DNA from: an uncultured Senegalimassilia sp.
GTDB lineage: Bacteria; Actinomycetota; Coriobacteriia; Coriobacteriales; Eggerthellaceae
Length of the DNA: 64,000 bases
Assembly (NCBI GenBank): GCA_934661765.1
Contig: CAKUJT010000001.1
Span: forward strand, 1 to 64,000
Reading direction: 5' to 3'
A model generated the notes under the pieces. It made no database searches and was not told the DNA's origin. It saw only the letters and a program-made list of their open reading frames with translations. Numbering within the stretch: position 1 is the stretch's first letter; each line of letters opens with the position of its first letter. Positions 43,136 to 51,264 of this stretch are shown in pieces. Both the position numbers and the translations under genes were made by a program.

Positions 43136-44604
43136 CGGGCACCGCCTTCCCCACCTGCGGCGTTGCAGTTGGCAAGCGAGACCACCTCAACGGATGGGCT
43201 CTCCTCGGCAGAGGGGTCCTCCCCGACAGGCGGCTCAGCAAGCGCCCCGACTTCGGCAAGCTCCTTGGCATCCGCGCCCGCACCACGCGCGCTGACGAGG
43301 AACACGGGGTTTTGCGCCTTCATAAGATGGTGCGAGCCTACAGCCTCGGCGCGGGCGGCCGACACCTGGCACGCCTCGAACCCCTTAAAGCGCGAACCCG
43401 AGAGGAGCGCGCACGCCTCGGCGAGCGTCTCAACGGTGACGCATGGCACGCACAGGCGAACCTGCGGGTTCTTCTCGAGCGCCGCCTCCACGATGGAGGG
43501 AAGCTCGCCCGCGCTCCCGCCGACGAACACGGCGTCGGGGACGGGCAGTTTCGCGAGCGCTTCGGGGGCGACACCGGGGACCGCATGCACGTTGCCGCAC
43601 CCGAATGCATCCGCGTTCTCTCGGATGAGCCGCACGCCGGCCGCGTTGCGCTCGACCGCCCATACCGACCCCGCTCGCGCGACGAGCGCCGCCTCGATCG
43701 ACACGCTCCCCGTGCCGGCGCCGACGTCCCACACAGTGTCGGTCGCGGTAAGGCGCAGCTTCGCGAGCGCGACGGCGCGCACCTCCTGCTTGGTCATGGG
43801 AACGTCGCCGCGGATGAAGAGCTCGTCGGGAATGCCCGAGGAAGCGTACGGCCAGCGGGAGCTCGCGGCGCGGGATGCGCCCGCAGAGTCCGCCGCGGAA
43901 GAAGCCGCCGCGGGCGCAGACGCGCCGGCCGGCGCCTCGGAGGCTGCGCTAGAGCCCGCGGGCGACCCGGCGCCGCCTGCGAGCTCGATAAGCATCACGT
44001 TCAAGTCGTCGAACGTCTGACCTGCGATTTCACTTGCGGTCGCGCAGGTGATGCGCTCGTCGGGGTACGACAGGAGCTCGGCCACCGTCACGCGCGCATC
44101 CCCGAAGCCCGCCTGCACAAGCTCGCCCGAAAGCCGCGAGGGGTCTTCCCCGCCCGACGTGGCGAGGAAGAGCTCGCCTGCGCGCTCGGCCTCGGCCACG
44201 ATGTCGCACGCCACGCCGTGAGCGCTCGCGAAGCGCCAATCCTGCCATGGACGCGCGAGGCGCGCGGCGAGATACGACGCTGAGCTTATGCCGGGAACGA
44301 CGCGCACGTCCACCTGCGCGTCGCCGGAGAGCGCCTCCACCAGGCGGCGCGCGCCGCTGAACAGCCCCACATCGCCCGTCATCACGACCACGGCGCGCTG
44401 CCACGACGCCGCATCGGTGAGCGCGGCGACGATGTCCGCCGTCTTCACGAGCTCGCATCTCACCACGTCGGGCGGCACGTCGATGCCGGCAAGCGCGCGA
44501 TGAGCGCCGATGACCACGTCGGCGATGTCGATCGCGTCGAGCGCCGCGCGCGAGAGCAAGTCGGGGTTTCCGGGCCCCGCCCCGATGATCGTTACCTTTC
44601 GCAT
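43132..44604 (-). CDS. cbiET: Fused CbiE/CbiT cobalt-precorrin-7 C5/C15-methyltransferase and decarboxylase
   Basis: This 490-aa protein combines the C5-methyltransferase CbiE (residues 1 to about 210, IIGAGPGNPDLLSRAA) with the C15-methyltransferase/decarboxylase CbiT (about 265-430, DVGAGTGSVSIEAALVA as SAM site), as in CobL. An Ala/Ser-rich linker separates them, and a 55-residue acidic Ala/Glu tail with no recognised role follows. The start at 44604 overlaps the cbiH stop by 13 nt. The open frame to 44919 is not real. Confidence 0.93.
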   Translation of the reverse strand: MRKVTIIGAGPGNPDLLSRAALDAIDIADVVIGAHRALAGIDVPPDVVRCELVKTADIVAALTDAASWQRAVVVMTGDVGLFSGARRLVEALSGDAQVDVRVVPGISSASYLAARLARPWQDWRFASAHGVACDIVAEAERAGELFLATSGGEDPSRLSGELVQAGFGDARVTVAELLSYPDERITCATASEIAGQTFDDLNVMLIELAGGAGSPAGSSAASEAPAGASAPAAASSAADSAGASRAASSRWPYASSGIPDELFIRGDVPMTKQEVRAVALAKLRLTATDTVWDVGAGTGSVSIEAALVARAGSVWAVERNAAGVRLIRENADAFGCGNVHAVPGVAPEALAKLPVPDAVFVGGSAGELPSIVEAALEKNPQVRLCVPCVTVETLAEACALLSGSRFKGFEACQVSAARAEAVGSHHLMKAQNPVFLVSARGAGADAKELAEVGALAEPPVGEDPSAEESPSVEVVSLANCNAAGGEGGAR

Positions 44605-45335
44605 GGAATCTCCCGATACCCGCGCGGCGTGACCATACGGCCGCCTACGCGCTTCGTGTCCGCGTTGCCGACGAACACGGTGGTGAACATGTCGGCATCG
44701 AACTCCCCCAGCTCGGAGAGCCTGCACATGCCCGACTGCTGCCCCTCGCGCCCGATGTTGCGCACCCAGCCGCAGAGCGTGTCGGGGGCCTTCCATTCGA
44801 GCATGATCTTCGCCGCGCGCGAGAGCCTGTCGGCGCGCTTTCTGCTGCGCGGGTTGTACAAACAGATGCAGAAGTCGGCACTCGCCACGGCGGCGAGCCT
44901 GCGCTCGATGACCTCCCACGGCGTGAGCAGGTCGGAGAGCGACACGACCGCGAAGTCGTGGGCAAGCGGGGCGCCGAGCACCGCCGACCCGCTCTGAGCC
45001 GCGGTGGCTCCGGCGATAACTTCCACGTCTACATCGGGGTAGTCCTCCGCAAGCTCCAACACGGGGCTCGCCATGCCGTACACGCCCGCGTCACCGCTGC
45101 ACACGAGCGCCACGGCTTCTCCGCTCTGCGCGCGCGAAAGCGCCAGGCGGCACCGTTCGACCTCGTGCATCATCGGCGTCGCGAGATGCGCCGCGTCGGG
45201 CACGGCGGCGAGCGCGAGCTCCACGTATTTCGTGTACCCCACAACGATGTCGGCCGCCTCGAGCGCGCGGCGGGCCGCAATCGTCATGCCGTCGGGGCCG
45301 CCCGGGCCGATCCCCACCACGAAGAGCTTTCCCAT
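44592..45335 (-). CDS. cbiH: Cobalt-precorrin-3B C17-methyltransferase
   Basis: This 247-aa SAM-dependent enzyme methylates C-17 and contracts the ring. It has the uroporphyrin-III methyltransferase fold: VVGIGPGGPDGMTIAA, VCSGDAGVYGMASPV, VIAGATAAQSGSA, and CLYNPRSRKRAD. I chose the ATG at 45335 sharing one base with the cbiG stop; a GTG one codon earlier is possible. No accessory ferredoxin domain is fused. Confidence 0.93.
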   Translation of the reverse strand: MGKLFVVGIGPGGPDGMTIAARRALEAADIVVGYTKYVELALAAVPDAAHLATPMMHEVERCRLALSRAQSGEAVALVCSGDAGVYGMASPVLELAEDYPDVDVEVIAGATAAQSGSAVLGAPLAHDFAVVSLSDLLTPWEVIERRLAAVASADFCICLYNPRSRKRADRLSRAAKIMLEWKAPDTLCGWVRNIGREGQQSGMCRLSELGEFDADMFTTVFVGNADTKRVGGRMVTPRGYREIPCER

Positions 45336-46468
45336 CACCGCTCCTTAAACGAAAGTTCGATAGTTACCTTGGAAAACGCGACGGTCACGCCGCCGTGAGC
45401 GAGCTTCGGGAAGATAAGTTTGCCCCCGTCCGCGAGCGCCGCGCGCTCGCACACGTTGTCGACCCCCACCGTCGCGCGCACGAAATCAGATGGTGAAACG
45501 CTGCCTTCGACCTGCGACAACTCCTCTGCGGAATACGTCGCAAGCGGGATATTGCGCGCGCGGCAGAAGGCGAGCAGACCCTCCTCGTGCGCCTTCGCGT
45601 CGATCGTCGCCGCCTCGCGCACGGCCGAAGGCGAGATACCCGCCTGCCCGCACGCGAGAAGAAACGCCTCCTCGATCGCTTCGGCGCACGCACCGCGACG
45701 GCACCCTATGCCCGCAACGATGCAGGGCACGACAAGGCGAAGCGGCTCGGGCGCAGGCGCCTGCGCCCGCACGCCCGCCGGCTTCCCCGTCTCACCGGCG
45801 GGCACGACCTCGCCCGTTGTCTCCGCCGCGCGAACGGACGCACCTGCATTCGCGCCAGCGAACGGCGACACGACGATATCGGCCCGAGCGCGGTCGGACG
45901 CAATGTCAACCCCCTCAGGCGGCTGTCCCGAAATCGGCATGTCGGAATAGAGCGCCACGCGCCCGCCCGAAAGCAGCCGCGCCGACACTCGCTTGATGGC
46001 CTCGGGATTCGAAACGGCGAGCCCCGCACAGCGCGCCCACGTATCCACCGCCCACACGCCGCGGACGTCGGTCGCCGTGGTGATGACGGGAATGGCCCCT
46101 GCCGCGCGTGCCACAGTTTGCGCAAGCTCGTTCGCACCGCCCAAATGCCCCGACAAAAGCGGGACGGCAAAGCGCCCCGCCTCGTCGATCGCCACAACCG
46201 CGGGATCGTTTGCCTTCGAGGCGACATGCGGCGCGATCGCCCGCACGGCGATGCCCGCCGCGCCCACGAACAGAAGCGCGTCCGACGCTTCCCACGCGAG
46301 CGCCGTCCATGCGCGCAGGTCGGCCTTCCCCTCGCCGAACCCGCGCGAAACGGAAACGTCCCAGCCAGGGTCATCTTCACCTGTCTGCGCGCAATCGGAA
46401 AGCGCGCGTGCGGTGCGCTCCGCCAACGCATACCCCCTCTCAGTGAACGCTATGCAGGAAACCCTCAT
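45335..46468 (-). CDS. cbiG: Cobalt-precorrin-5A hydrolase
   Basis: This 377-aa protein opens the delta-lactone and releases acetaldehyde, a step unique to the anaerobic pathway. The central segment LLFVGAAGIAVRAIAPHV, PLLSGHLGGANELA and TTATDVRGVWAVD mark the CbiG N and middle domains; the C-terminal domain opens CIVAGIGCRRGACAEAI. An Ala/Gly/Pro-rich linker lies between. The ATG follows the cbiL stop directly. Confidence 0.92.
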   Translation of the reverse strand: MRVSCIAFTERGYALAERTARALSDCAQTGEDDPGWDVSVSRGFGEGKADLRAWTALAWEASDALLFVGAAGIAVRAIAPHVASKANDPAVVAIDEAGRFAVPLLSGHLGGANELAQTVARAAGAIPVITTATDVRGVWAVDTWARCAGLAVSNPEAIKRVSARLLSGGRVALYSDMPISGQPPEGVDIASDRARADIVVSPFAGANAGASVRAAETTGEVVPAGETGKPAGVRAQAPAPEPLRLVVPCIVAGIGCRRGACAEAIEEAFLLACGQAGISPSAVREAATIDAKAHEEGLLAFCRARNIPLATYSAEELSQVEGSVSPSDFVRATVGVDNVCERAALADGGKLIFPKLAHGGVTVAFSKVTIELSFKER

Positions 46469-47158
46469 CTAGCGCACCACCATCGTCGAGAAGTAGCTGC
46501 CCCGATCGGGCACATCGTCGAGCGAGCGGTACACGCGCTCGCTCGGAAGCCCACAGTCCTCTACGAGCTCGGCACCGTCGAAGGCGCCCTCCTCGCGAAG
46601 GATGCGCTTCGTGTCCGCAAGCGAGCGGCGCGCCTTCATGACCACCTTCGTCCCCGGCCAGCCGATTGCGCGGCGCACGTCGTCGTAGCCGCCGGGCACG
46701 ATGTGCAGAGGCGACGACATCTCGGGCGTGAGGTCGCGCTCGAGCGCCGCGGCGACCGCGCAGAAGCTCGGCACGCCGGGAATGGCGCGCGCCTCGAACC
46801 CGCGGGCGCGCACGTCGGGCGCTATGCGCTGGAAGGTGGCGTAGATGCTCGGGTCCCCCAGGTTCAGCAGCGCGACGTCGCGGACCGCATCCAGGTGCGC
46901 GACAAGCTCGCGAACAAGCGAGGCATGCTCGGCCGCGCGGCGCTCGGCGTCGCGCGTCATCGAGAATCGCACGGGGATCACCGTCTTGCCTGTAAGGTCG
47001 ACGGCGCCGCGCACGATATCGAGCGCGACCATGCCCCCGTCCGCCGTCTGCGGTGCGGCGATGACCGGACACGATTCGATTGTGCGGACGGCCTTGATCG
47101 TGAGCAGCTCGGGGTCGCCAGGCCCCGTGCCCACCCCGTACAGCACGCCTTTACTCAT
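46469..47158 (-). CDS. cbiL: Cobalt-precorrin-2 C20-methyltransferase
   Basis: This 229-aa SAM-dependent enzyme performs the first dedicated methylation after cobalt insertion. Motifs are YGVGTGPGDPELLTIKAV, LNLGDPSIYATFQRI, IPGVPSFCAVAAAL, and a C-terminal VVMKARRSL. I set the start at 47158, where the ATG overlaps the cbiD stop by 8 nt, over the open frame to 47188. Confidence 0.93.
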   Translation of the reverse strand: MSKGVLYGVGTGPGDPELLTIKAVRTIESCPVIAAPQTADGGMVALDIVRGAVDLTGKTVIPVRFSMTRDAERRAAEHASLVRELVAHLDAVRDVALLNLGDPSIYATFQRIAPDVRARGFEARAIPGVPSFCAVAAALERDLTPEMSSPLHIVPGGYDDVRRAIGWPGTKVVMKARRSLADTKRILREEGAFDGAELVEDCGLPSERVYRSLDDVPDRGSYFSTMVVR

Positions 47159-48335
47159 ACGTCGCCCCCAATTCCCCGATAACCGCATCGGCGCCCGACG
47201 TGCGGAAAAGCTCGCGGCGCTCGGCGTCGAACACGACCGCGGCGATGTCGCATGCGCCCGCCGCGCGGCGGCGCAACCTGTCCTCGATTGCCGCAGCGAG
47301 CGAGGCGCGCGCAGCGTCCCCCACGCCGGCGGCCTCGATTACCTCGAGCGCCGCCGTGGTCGTGACCGACGACATGATCTCGCGCACGGTCTTCGCGCCC
47401 GCGCCGGCCAAGGCCGCGTGGGCGGCCAGAATCTCCGCGCGGCAGTCGGCGGTACGCGAATGGGTGTCCATGATGCCGCCCGCGATCTTCACCAGCTTGC
47501 CGATGTGTCCCACAAGAAGGACATTGGTAAATCCCTCGCGAACGCAGCAATCGATCGCATCGCCCACGAAGTTGGAGATGACGACCACCGGCGCACCGTT
47601 TAGGTGGAAATGCCCCGAGATGAACTGCTCGCCGTAGTTGCCGGGCGTGAGCACGACTCCGCGCCGCCCCATAGCCGCATGCTGCCGGATCTCGAGCTCG
47701 ATGCTGTCGCGCAAGGCAGCGAGGCTGCGCGGCTCGACGATGCCCGTCGTGCCCAGAATGGAGATGCCGTCCTCTATCCCCAGGTGCGGGTTGAAGGTCT
47801 TTTCGGCAAGGGCAACACCCTCGGGTACCGAAATCGTCACAGCGATATTTCCAGAAAAGCCGTGCGCGGCGCACACCTCGCGCACCGCCGAAGCGATCAT
47901 CGCGCGCGGCGTCGCGTTGATGGCGGCCGCCCCCACCGGCTGCTCGAGCCCGGGCAACGTCACGCGCCCCACGCCCACGCCGCCATCGACGGAAACCTCC
48001 GATTCGCGCGCGGGCACGCCCTTGCCGCCCGCAGCGCCCGTGCCCGACCCCGCATGTTCCACGCGCGCGTACACGAGCACGCCGTCGGTCACATCGGCAT
48101 CGTCGCCTGCGTCCTTTCGCACGGCGCACTGGGCGCACCCCTCGCCGATGCATGCGTCGACCACGTCCGCCTCGACGGGCAGCCCGCCGGGGGTGACGAT
48201 CGACACGCGGCCGACGGGCTTTCGCGACAAGAGCATCTCGCAGGCCGCCTTCGCCGCGAGCGCGGCGCAGCTCCCCGTGGTGTAGCCGCAGCGCAGGCGG
48301 GTCGTCCCGGTATATATGTAGTGCTCGAAGGCCAC
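47151..48335 (-). CDS. cbiD: Cobalt-precorrin-5B C1-methyltransferase
   Basis: This 394-aa enzyme methylates C-1 in the anaerobic pathway. Family segments are LRCGYTTGSCAALAAKAA near the start, VTLPGLEQPVGAAAINATPR, ILGTTGIVEPRS, and VGHIGKLVKIAGGIMDTHS. It begins at a GTG (48335) with GGAAGGCGAG upstream, one base after the cbiF stop. Presence of CbiD and CbiG shows the oxygen-independent route. Confidence 0.93.
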   Translation of the reverse strand: MAFEHYIYTGTTRLRCGYTTGSCAALAAKAACEMLLSRKPVGRVSIVTPGGLPVEADVVDACIGEGCAQCAVRKDAGDDADVTDGVLVYARVEHAGSGTGAAGGKGVPARESEVSVDGGVGVGRVTLPGLEQPVGAAAINATPRAMIASAVREVCAAHGFSGNIAVTISVPEGVALAEKTFNPHLGIEDGISILGTTGIVEPRSLAALRDSIELEIRQHAAMGRRGVVLTPGNYGEQFISGHFHLNGAPVVVISNFVGDAIDCCVREGFTNVLLVGHIGKLVKIAGGIMDTHSRTADCRAEILAAHAALAGAGAKTVREIMSSVTTTAALEVIEAAGVGDAARASLAAAIEDRLRRRAAGACDIAAVVFDAERRELFRTSGADAVIGELGATYE

Positions 48336-48336
48336 G

Positions 48337-49128
48337 CTAGCTGCTCGCCTTCCGATACCCCGTGGCAAACGAAGGGTCGTAAAGCTTGCTGCGCTCGTAC
48401 GACTCCGCTTGCGCGCCGTCGTGCGCAAGCCCGCCGCGAGCTCCGAGCACGCGGCCCACCACCACGAGCGCCGTGCGGTCGATGCCCTCTCGCGCGCCCG
48501 CATCGGCGAGCGTGCCCACTGTGCAGCGCACCACGCGCTCCTCAGGCCAGGTCGCCTTGTACACGAGCGCCGCCGGCTCGTCGGAGCTGCGGCCCGCGGC
48601 CAAAAGCTCGGCGGAAAGCTCGGCGAGCATACCCGAGCTCAGGAAGATGACCATAGTCGAGCCGCTTTCCGCCATGGTGCGCATGCCCTCGCCCGCGGGC
48701 ATGGGGGTGCGCCCGGAAAGCCGCGTGATCACGACCGACTGGCTGATTCCCGGCAGCGTGTATTCCTGGCGAAGCGCCGCCGCGGCACCGCAAAAGCTCG
48801 ACACGCCGGGCACCACCTCGTAGTCCACGCCGCGCGCGTCGAGCGCGTCCATCTGCTCCTGGATGGCGCCGTACAGGCACGGGTCGCCCGTGTGCAGGCG
48901 CACCACTTCCTCGCCCCGCGCATCCGCCGCGCACATCACGTCGAGCACTTCCTCCAAGGTCATGTGCGCGCTGTCGTAGACGACGCAGGATTCCTTGCAC
49001 TCGGCGAGCAGCTCGGGGTTCACAAGGCTCCCCGCCCAAACGACCACATCGGCCGCGCGCAGAAGACGCGCCCCGCGCAGCGTGATAAGGTCGGCGGCGC
49101 CCGAACCTGCGCCAACGATATGAATCAT
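48337..49128 (-). CDS. cbiF: Cobalt-precorrin-4 C11-methyltransferase
   Basis: This 263-aa SAM-dependent enzyme is the first gene of the cobalamin operon. It shows IHIVGAGSGAADLITLRG, LHTGDPCLYGAIQEQ, VPGVSSFCGAAAALR and SRLSGRTPMP-like TRLSGRTPMP. I set the start at 49128 with GGGAAGG upstream; the frame opens to 49272 without support. The promoter must lie in the divergent region to its right. Confidence 0.93.
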   Translation of the reverse strand: MIHIVGAGSGAADLITLRGARLLRAADVVVWAGSLVNPELLAECKESCVVYDSAHMTLEEVLDVMCAADARGEEVVRLHTGDPCLYGAIQEQMDALDARGVDYEVVPGVSSFCGAAAALRQEYTLPGISQSVVITRLSGRTPMPAGEGMRTMAESGSTMVIFLSSGMLAELSAELLAAGRSSDEPAALVYKATWPEERVVRCTVGTLADAGAREGIDRTALVVVGRVLGARGGLAHDGAQAESYERSKLYDPSFATGYRKASS

Positions 49129-49280
49129 CCGAGCCTTCCCTTCCCGTTTCTCATCGCAACCGTTTACGCCGCCCTTCGCGCAGCGGGCAAAACACGGCGC
49201 CCGCAGCGGCAATCGGCGCAAATACGCAGGCAGGAGGCGCAATGCCGCCCGCCCTGGCTTTGACACGCCCACAAGCGCCC

Positions 49281-49291
49281 ACTATCATAGT
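49281..49291. promoter_or_regulatory. Palindrome in the divergent cobalamin promoter region
   Basis: ACTATCATAGT is a perfect inverted repeat about a central C. It lies between the cbiF start (49128) and the cobalamin riboswitch of the divergent operon, in the only AT-rich part of this region, and could be an operator or overlap the two promoters. Assignment to a regulator family is not possible. Confidence 0.3.
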
Positions 49292-49294
49292 AAC

Positions 49295-49470
49295 AGTTTC
49301 GGCAACGAGCATATGACAATCGAATAAAAGGAAACGACCGGCGCGGCGCCCGCACAGCCCGCGCTGGCTTGCGGAGGGAACCAGGTGGGAATCCTGGGCA
49401 AGGGACATTACTGTGTAGGACGCGCGGGCGAACCGCCTCGCGCCCCAAGCCAGACTGCTTCGCCTTTTCC
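49295..49470 (+). promoter_or_regulatory. Cobalamin riboswitch
   Basis: The core reads GGGAACCAGGTGGGAATCC, then GGGACATTACTGTGTAGG, matching the conserved GGGAA..GGTG.AA.TCC..CCC...ACTGT layout of adenosylcobalamin aptamers. A GC-rich stem follows, and then AAGCCAGACTGC, corresponding to the terminal GCCAGGAGACC box. It is on the plus strand, about 190 nt ahead of cbiK, and should shut down the cobaltochelatase and uptake genes when cobalamin is plentiful. The exact 5' boundary is uncertain. Confidence 0.8.
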
Positions 49471-49559
49471 TCACGGCATCGCCGTGGCGTTAGCTCCTTG
49501 TGAACCCCGAGGAGTGCGCTTCCCTTTCGAATGAGCCGGCCGCAGCCGGCAAGAAACAG

Positions 49560-49597
49560 GCGCGCTATCCCTTTGCGGACGAGCGCGCTTTTCTTTC
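49560..49597 (+). terminator. Riboswitch expression-platform terminator
   Basis: GCGCGCT (49560-49566) pairs with AGCGCGC (49582-49588), followed by TTTTCTTT. It lies between the cobalamin aptamer and the cbiK start codon and is the likely regulated terminator. A smaller CACGGC/GCCGTG hairpin at 49472-49486 precedes it. Confidence 0.7.
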
Positions 49598-49655
49598 GCT
49601 TGTGCCGATAAGCAACTGTCGCCGGGGGACCGGCAAACCGAGGAAAGGGAAAACC

Positions 49656-50582
49656 ATGTCCAACCAGATGTCACGCCGCGGCTTCATGGGCGCCGCAGCA
49701 ACCGGAGCCGTCGCGCTCGCCGGAGTCGCGCTCGCGGGCTGCTCCAGCACCTCCGCGAGTTCCGAGAAATCGAGCGAAAAGGAGAAGGCCGTGAAGCCGG
49801 TCATCCTCGTCACGAGCTTCGGCACGAGCTACAACGACTCGCGCCACATCACCATCGGCGCCATCGAAGACGCTATCCGCGAGAAGTACTGGCAGGACTA
49901 CGACATCCGCCGCGCCTTCACCGCGCAGATCATCATCGACAAGCTGAAGGAGCGCGACGGCATCACGATCGACAACATGACCGAGGCGCTCGACCGCTGC
50001 GTGGAAGACGGCGTGAAGGAAATCGTCGTGCAGCCGACGCATCTCATGGCCGGCCTGGAATACACCGACGTGAAAGACGAGCTCGACAAGTACGCCGACA
50101 AGTTCGACAAGATCTCGCTCGGCGACCCGCTGCTCACCTCCGACGACGACTACAAGAAGGTGGCCGCAGCCATTAAGGAGAACATGGCGTCCTTCGACGA
50201 CGGCAAGACGGCGCTGTGCCTCATGGGCCACGGCACCGAAGCCGATTCCAACGCCGACTATGCCAAGATGCAGGAAGCGTTCAAGAACGAGGGCTTGACG
50301 CAGTTCTTCGTCGGCACCGTCGAGGCTGAACCGACCTGCGAGGATGTTATCGCCGCCGCGAGCGCCGCAGGCTACAAGAAGGCCGTGCTCGCGCCGTTCA
50401 TGGTGGTCGCGGGCGACCACGCGAACAACGACATGGCAGACGAGACCGACCCCGACAGCTGGGCTGCGAAGTTCGTGGCCGCCGGCTTCGAAGTGACGTG
50501 CCTGCTCCAGGGTCTGGGACAGAACGTCGCGGTCGACGACATCTACGTCTCGCACGTGGACGACGCCATCGCCAAGCTGTAA
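49656..50582 (+). CDS. cbiK: Exported CbiK-type sirohydrochlorin cobaltochelatase
   Basis: This 308-aa protein inserts cobalt into sirohydrochlorin, the entry step of the anaerobic route. The body matches CbiK: VILVTSFGTSYNDSR at the start, VQPTHLMAGLEY, LMGHGTEADSNA (catalytic His) and FMVVAGDHANNDMA (second His). The N-terminus is a signal with twin arginines and a lipobox (SRRGFMGAAATG and ALAGC), so it is predicted to be an exported lipoprotein. That is unusual for a biosynthetic chelatase, although exported CbiK is known in Desulfovibrio. The start has GAGGAAAGGG upstream. It leads the riboswitch-controlled uptake operon. Confidence 0.88.
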   Translation: MSNQMSRRGFMGAAATGAVALAGVALAGCSSTSASSEKSSEKEKAVKPVILVTSFGTSYNDSRHITIGAIEDAIREKYWQDYDIRRAFTAQIIIDKLKERDGITIDNMTEALDRCVEDGVKEIVVQPTHLMAGLEYTDVKDELDKYADKFDKISLGDPLLTSDDDYKKVAAAIKENMASFDDGKTALCLMGHGTEADSNADYAKMQEAFKNEGLTQFFVGTVEAEPTCEDVIAAASAAGYKKAVLAPFMVVAGDHANNDMADETDPDSWAAKFVAAGFEVTCLLQGLGQNVAVDDIYVSHVDDAIAKL

Positions 50583-50592
50583 ACTCGCCGCG

Positions 50593-50663
50593 CACGGGGG
50601 CGCCGGTCGCGTCCCCGTGCAACGGGCATGCGCCTTCCCCGACCGACGGCGCATGCCCGTTGC
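50593..50663 (+). promoter_or_regulatory. Two overlapping strong hairpins downstream of cbiK
   Basis: GCACGGGG (50593-50600) pairs with 50614-50621. GCAACGGGCATGCGCC (50620-50635) pairs perfectly over 16 bp with 50648-50663. The two share bases 50620-50621. No T-run follows. They may reduce downstream expression or mark an RNA processing site between cbiK and the transport genes. Confidence 0.5.
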
Positions 50664-50726
50664 ATTCGCTTCCCGCCCGCCCACCGCACGGCGCGGGCGG
50701 TCGAACCGATTGAAAGGAACCCCTCC

Positions 50727-51260
50727 ATGTTGAAGAAAACCCTCGCCTTCGCCCTGTCGGCGGCGCTTTGCGCGTTCTCGCTCGCCGGCTGCGCCGGAAA
50801 TTCAAGCGACAGCGCAAAGGCAAGCGATGCCGATTCCCAGGAAAAGACCGAACAGGCGGCCGATGCGCCCGAGGGCGCAAGCGCTGCCCCCATCACCGCC
50901 GACAAGGTGGCCGACGGCACCTATCCGATCACCGTAGATTCCAGCTCGAACATGTTCAAGATCGTGGACGCCCAGCTCATCGTGGAAAACGGCTCCATGC
51001 ACTGCGTGATGACGCTTTCCGGCACGGGCTACGGCAAGCTCTTCATGGGCACGGGCGACGAGGCTGCCGCCGCGAGCGAGGCCGACTTCATCCCCTATGT
51101 GGAAAACGCGGAAGGCAAGTACACCTACGACGTGCCCGTTGAAGCGCTCGACAAGGACACCGCCTGCGCCGCGTGGAGCATTAAAAAGGAGCAGTGGTAC
51201 GACCGCACGCTCGTGTTCGAATCCGCCGGCGTCGATCTGCGCGCCGACGCGCTGAAGTAA
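50727..51260 (+). CDS. Small lipoprotein with NEAT-like domain
   Basis: This 177-aa protein has a short signal with lipobox LAGC, an acidic Ser/Ala linker, and one beta-sandwich domain that reads like a NEAT/haem-binding fold: DGTYPITVDSSSNMF, IVENGSMHCVMTLSG, then YTYDVPVEALDKD and the closing YDRTLVFES. NEAT domains bind haem or related tetrapyrroles at the cell surface. It sits between cbiK and the ABC transporter, downstream of the cobalamin riboswitch, so corrinoid, haem-like or cobalt-chelate capture is a reasonable inference. GAAAGGAA lies ahead of the start. The fold assignment is by pattern. Confidence 0.75.
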   Translation: MLKKTLAFALSAALCAFSLAGCAGNSSDSAKASDADSQEKTEQAADAPEGASAAPITADKVADGTYPITVDSSSNMFKIVDAQLIVENGSMHCVMTLSGTGYGKLFMGTGDEAAAASEADFIPYVENAEGKYTYDVPVEALDKDTACAAWSIKKEQWYDRTLVFESAGVDLRADALK

Positions 51261-51264
51261 CGCC

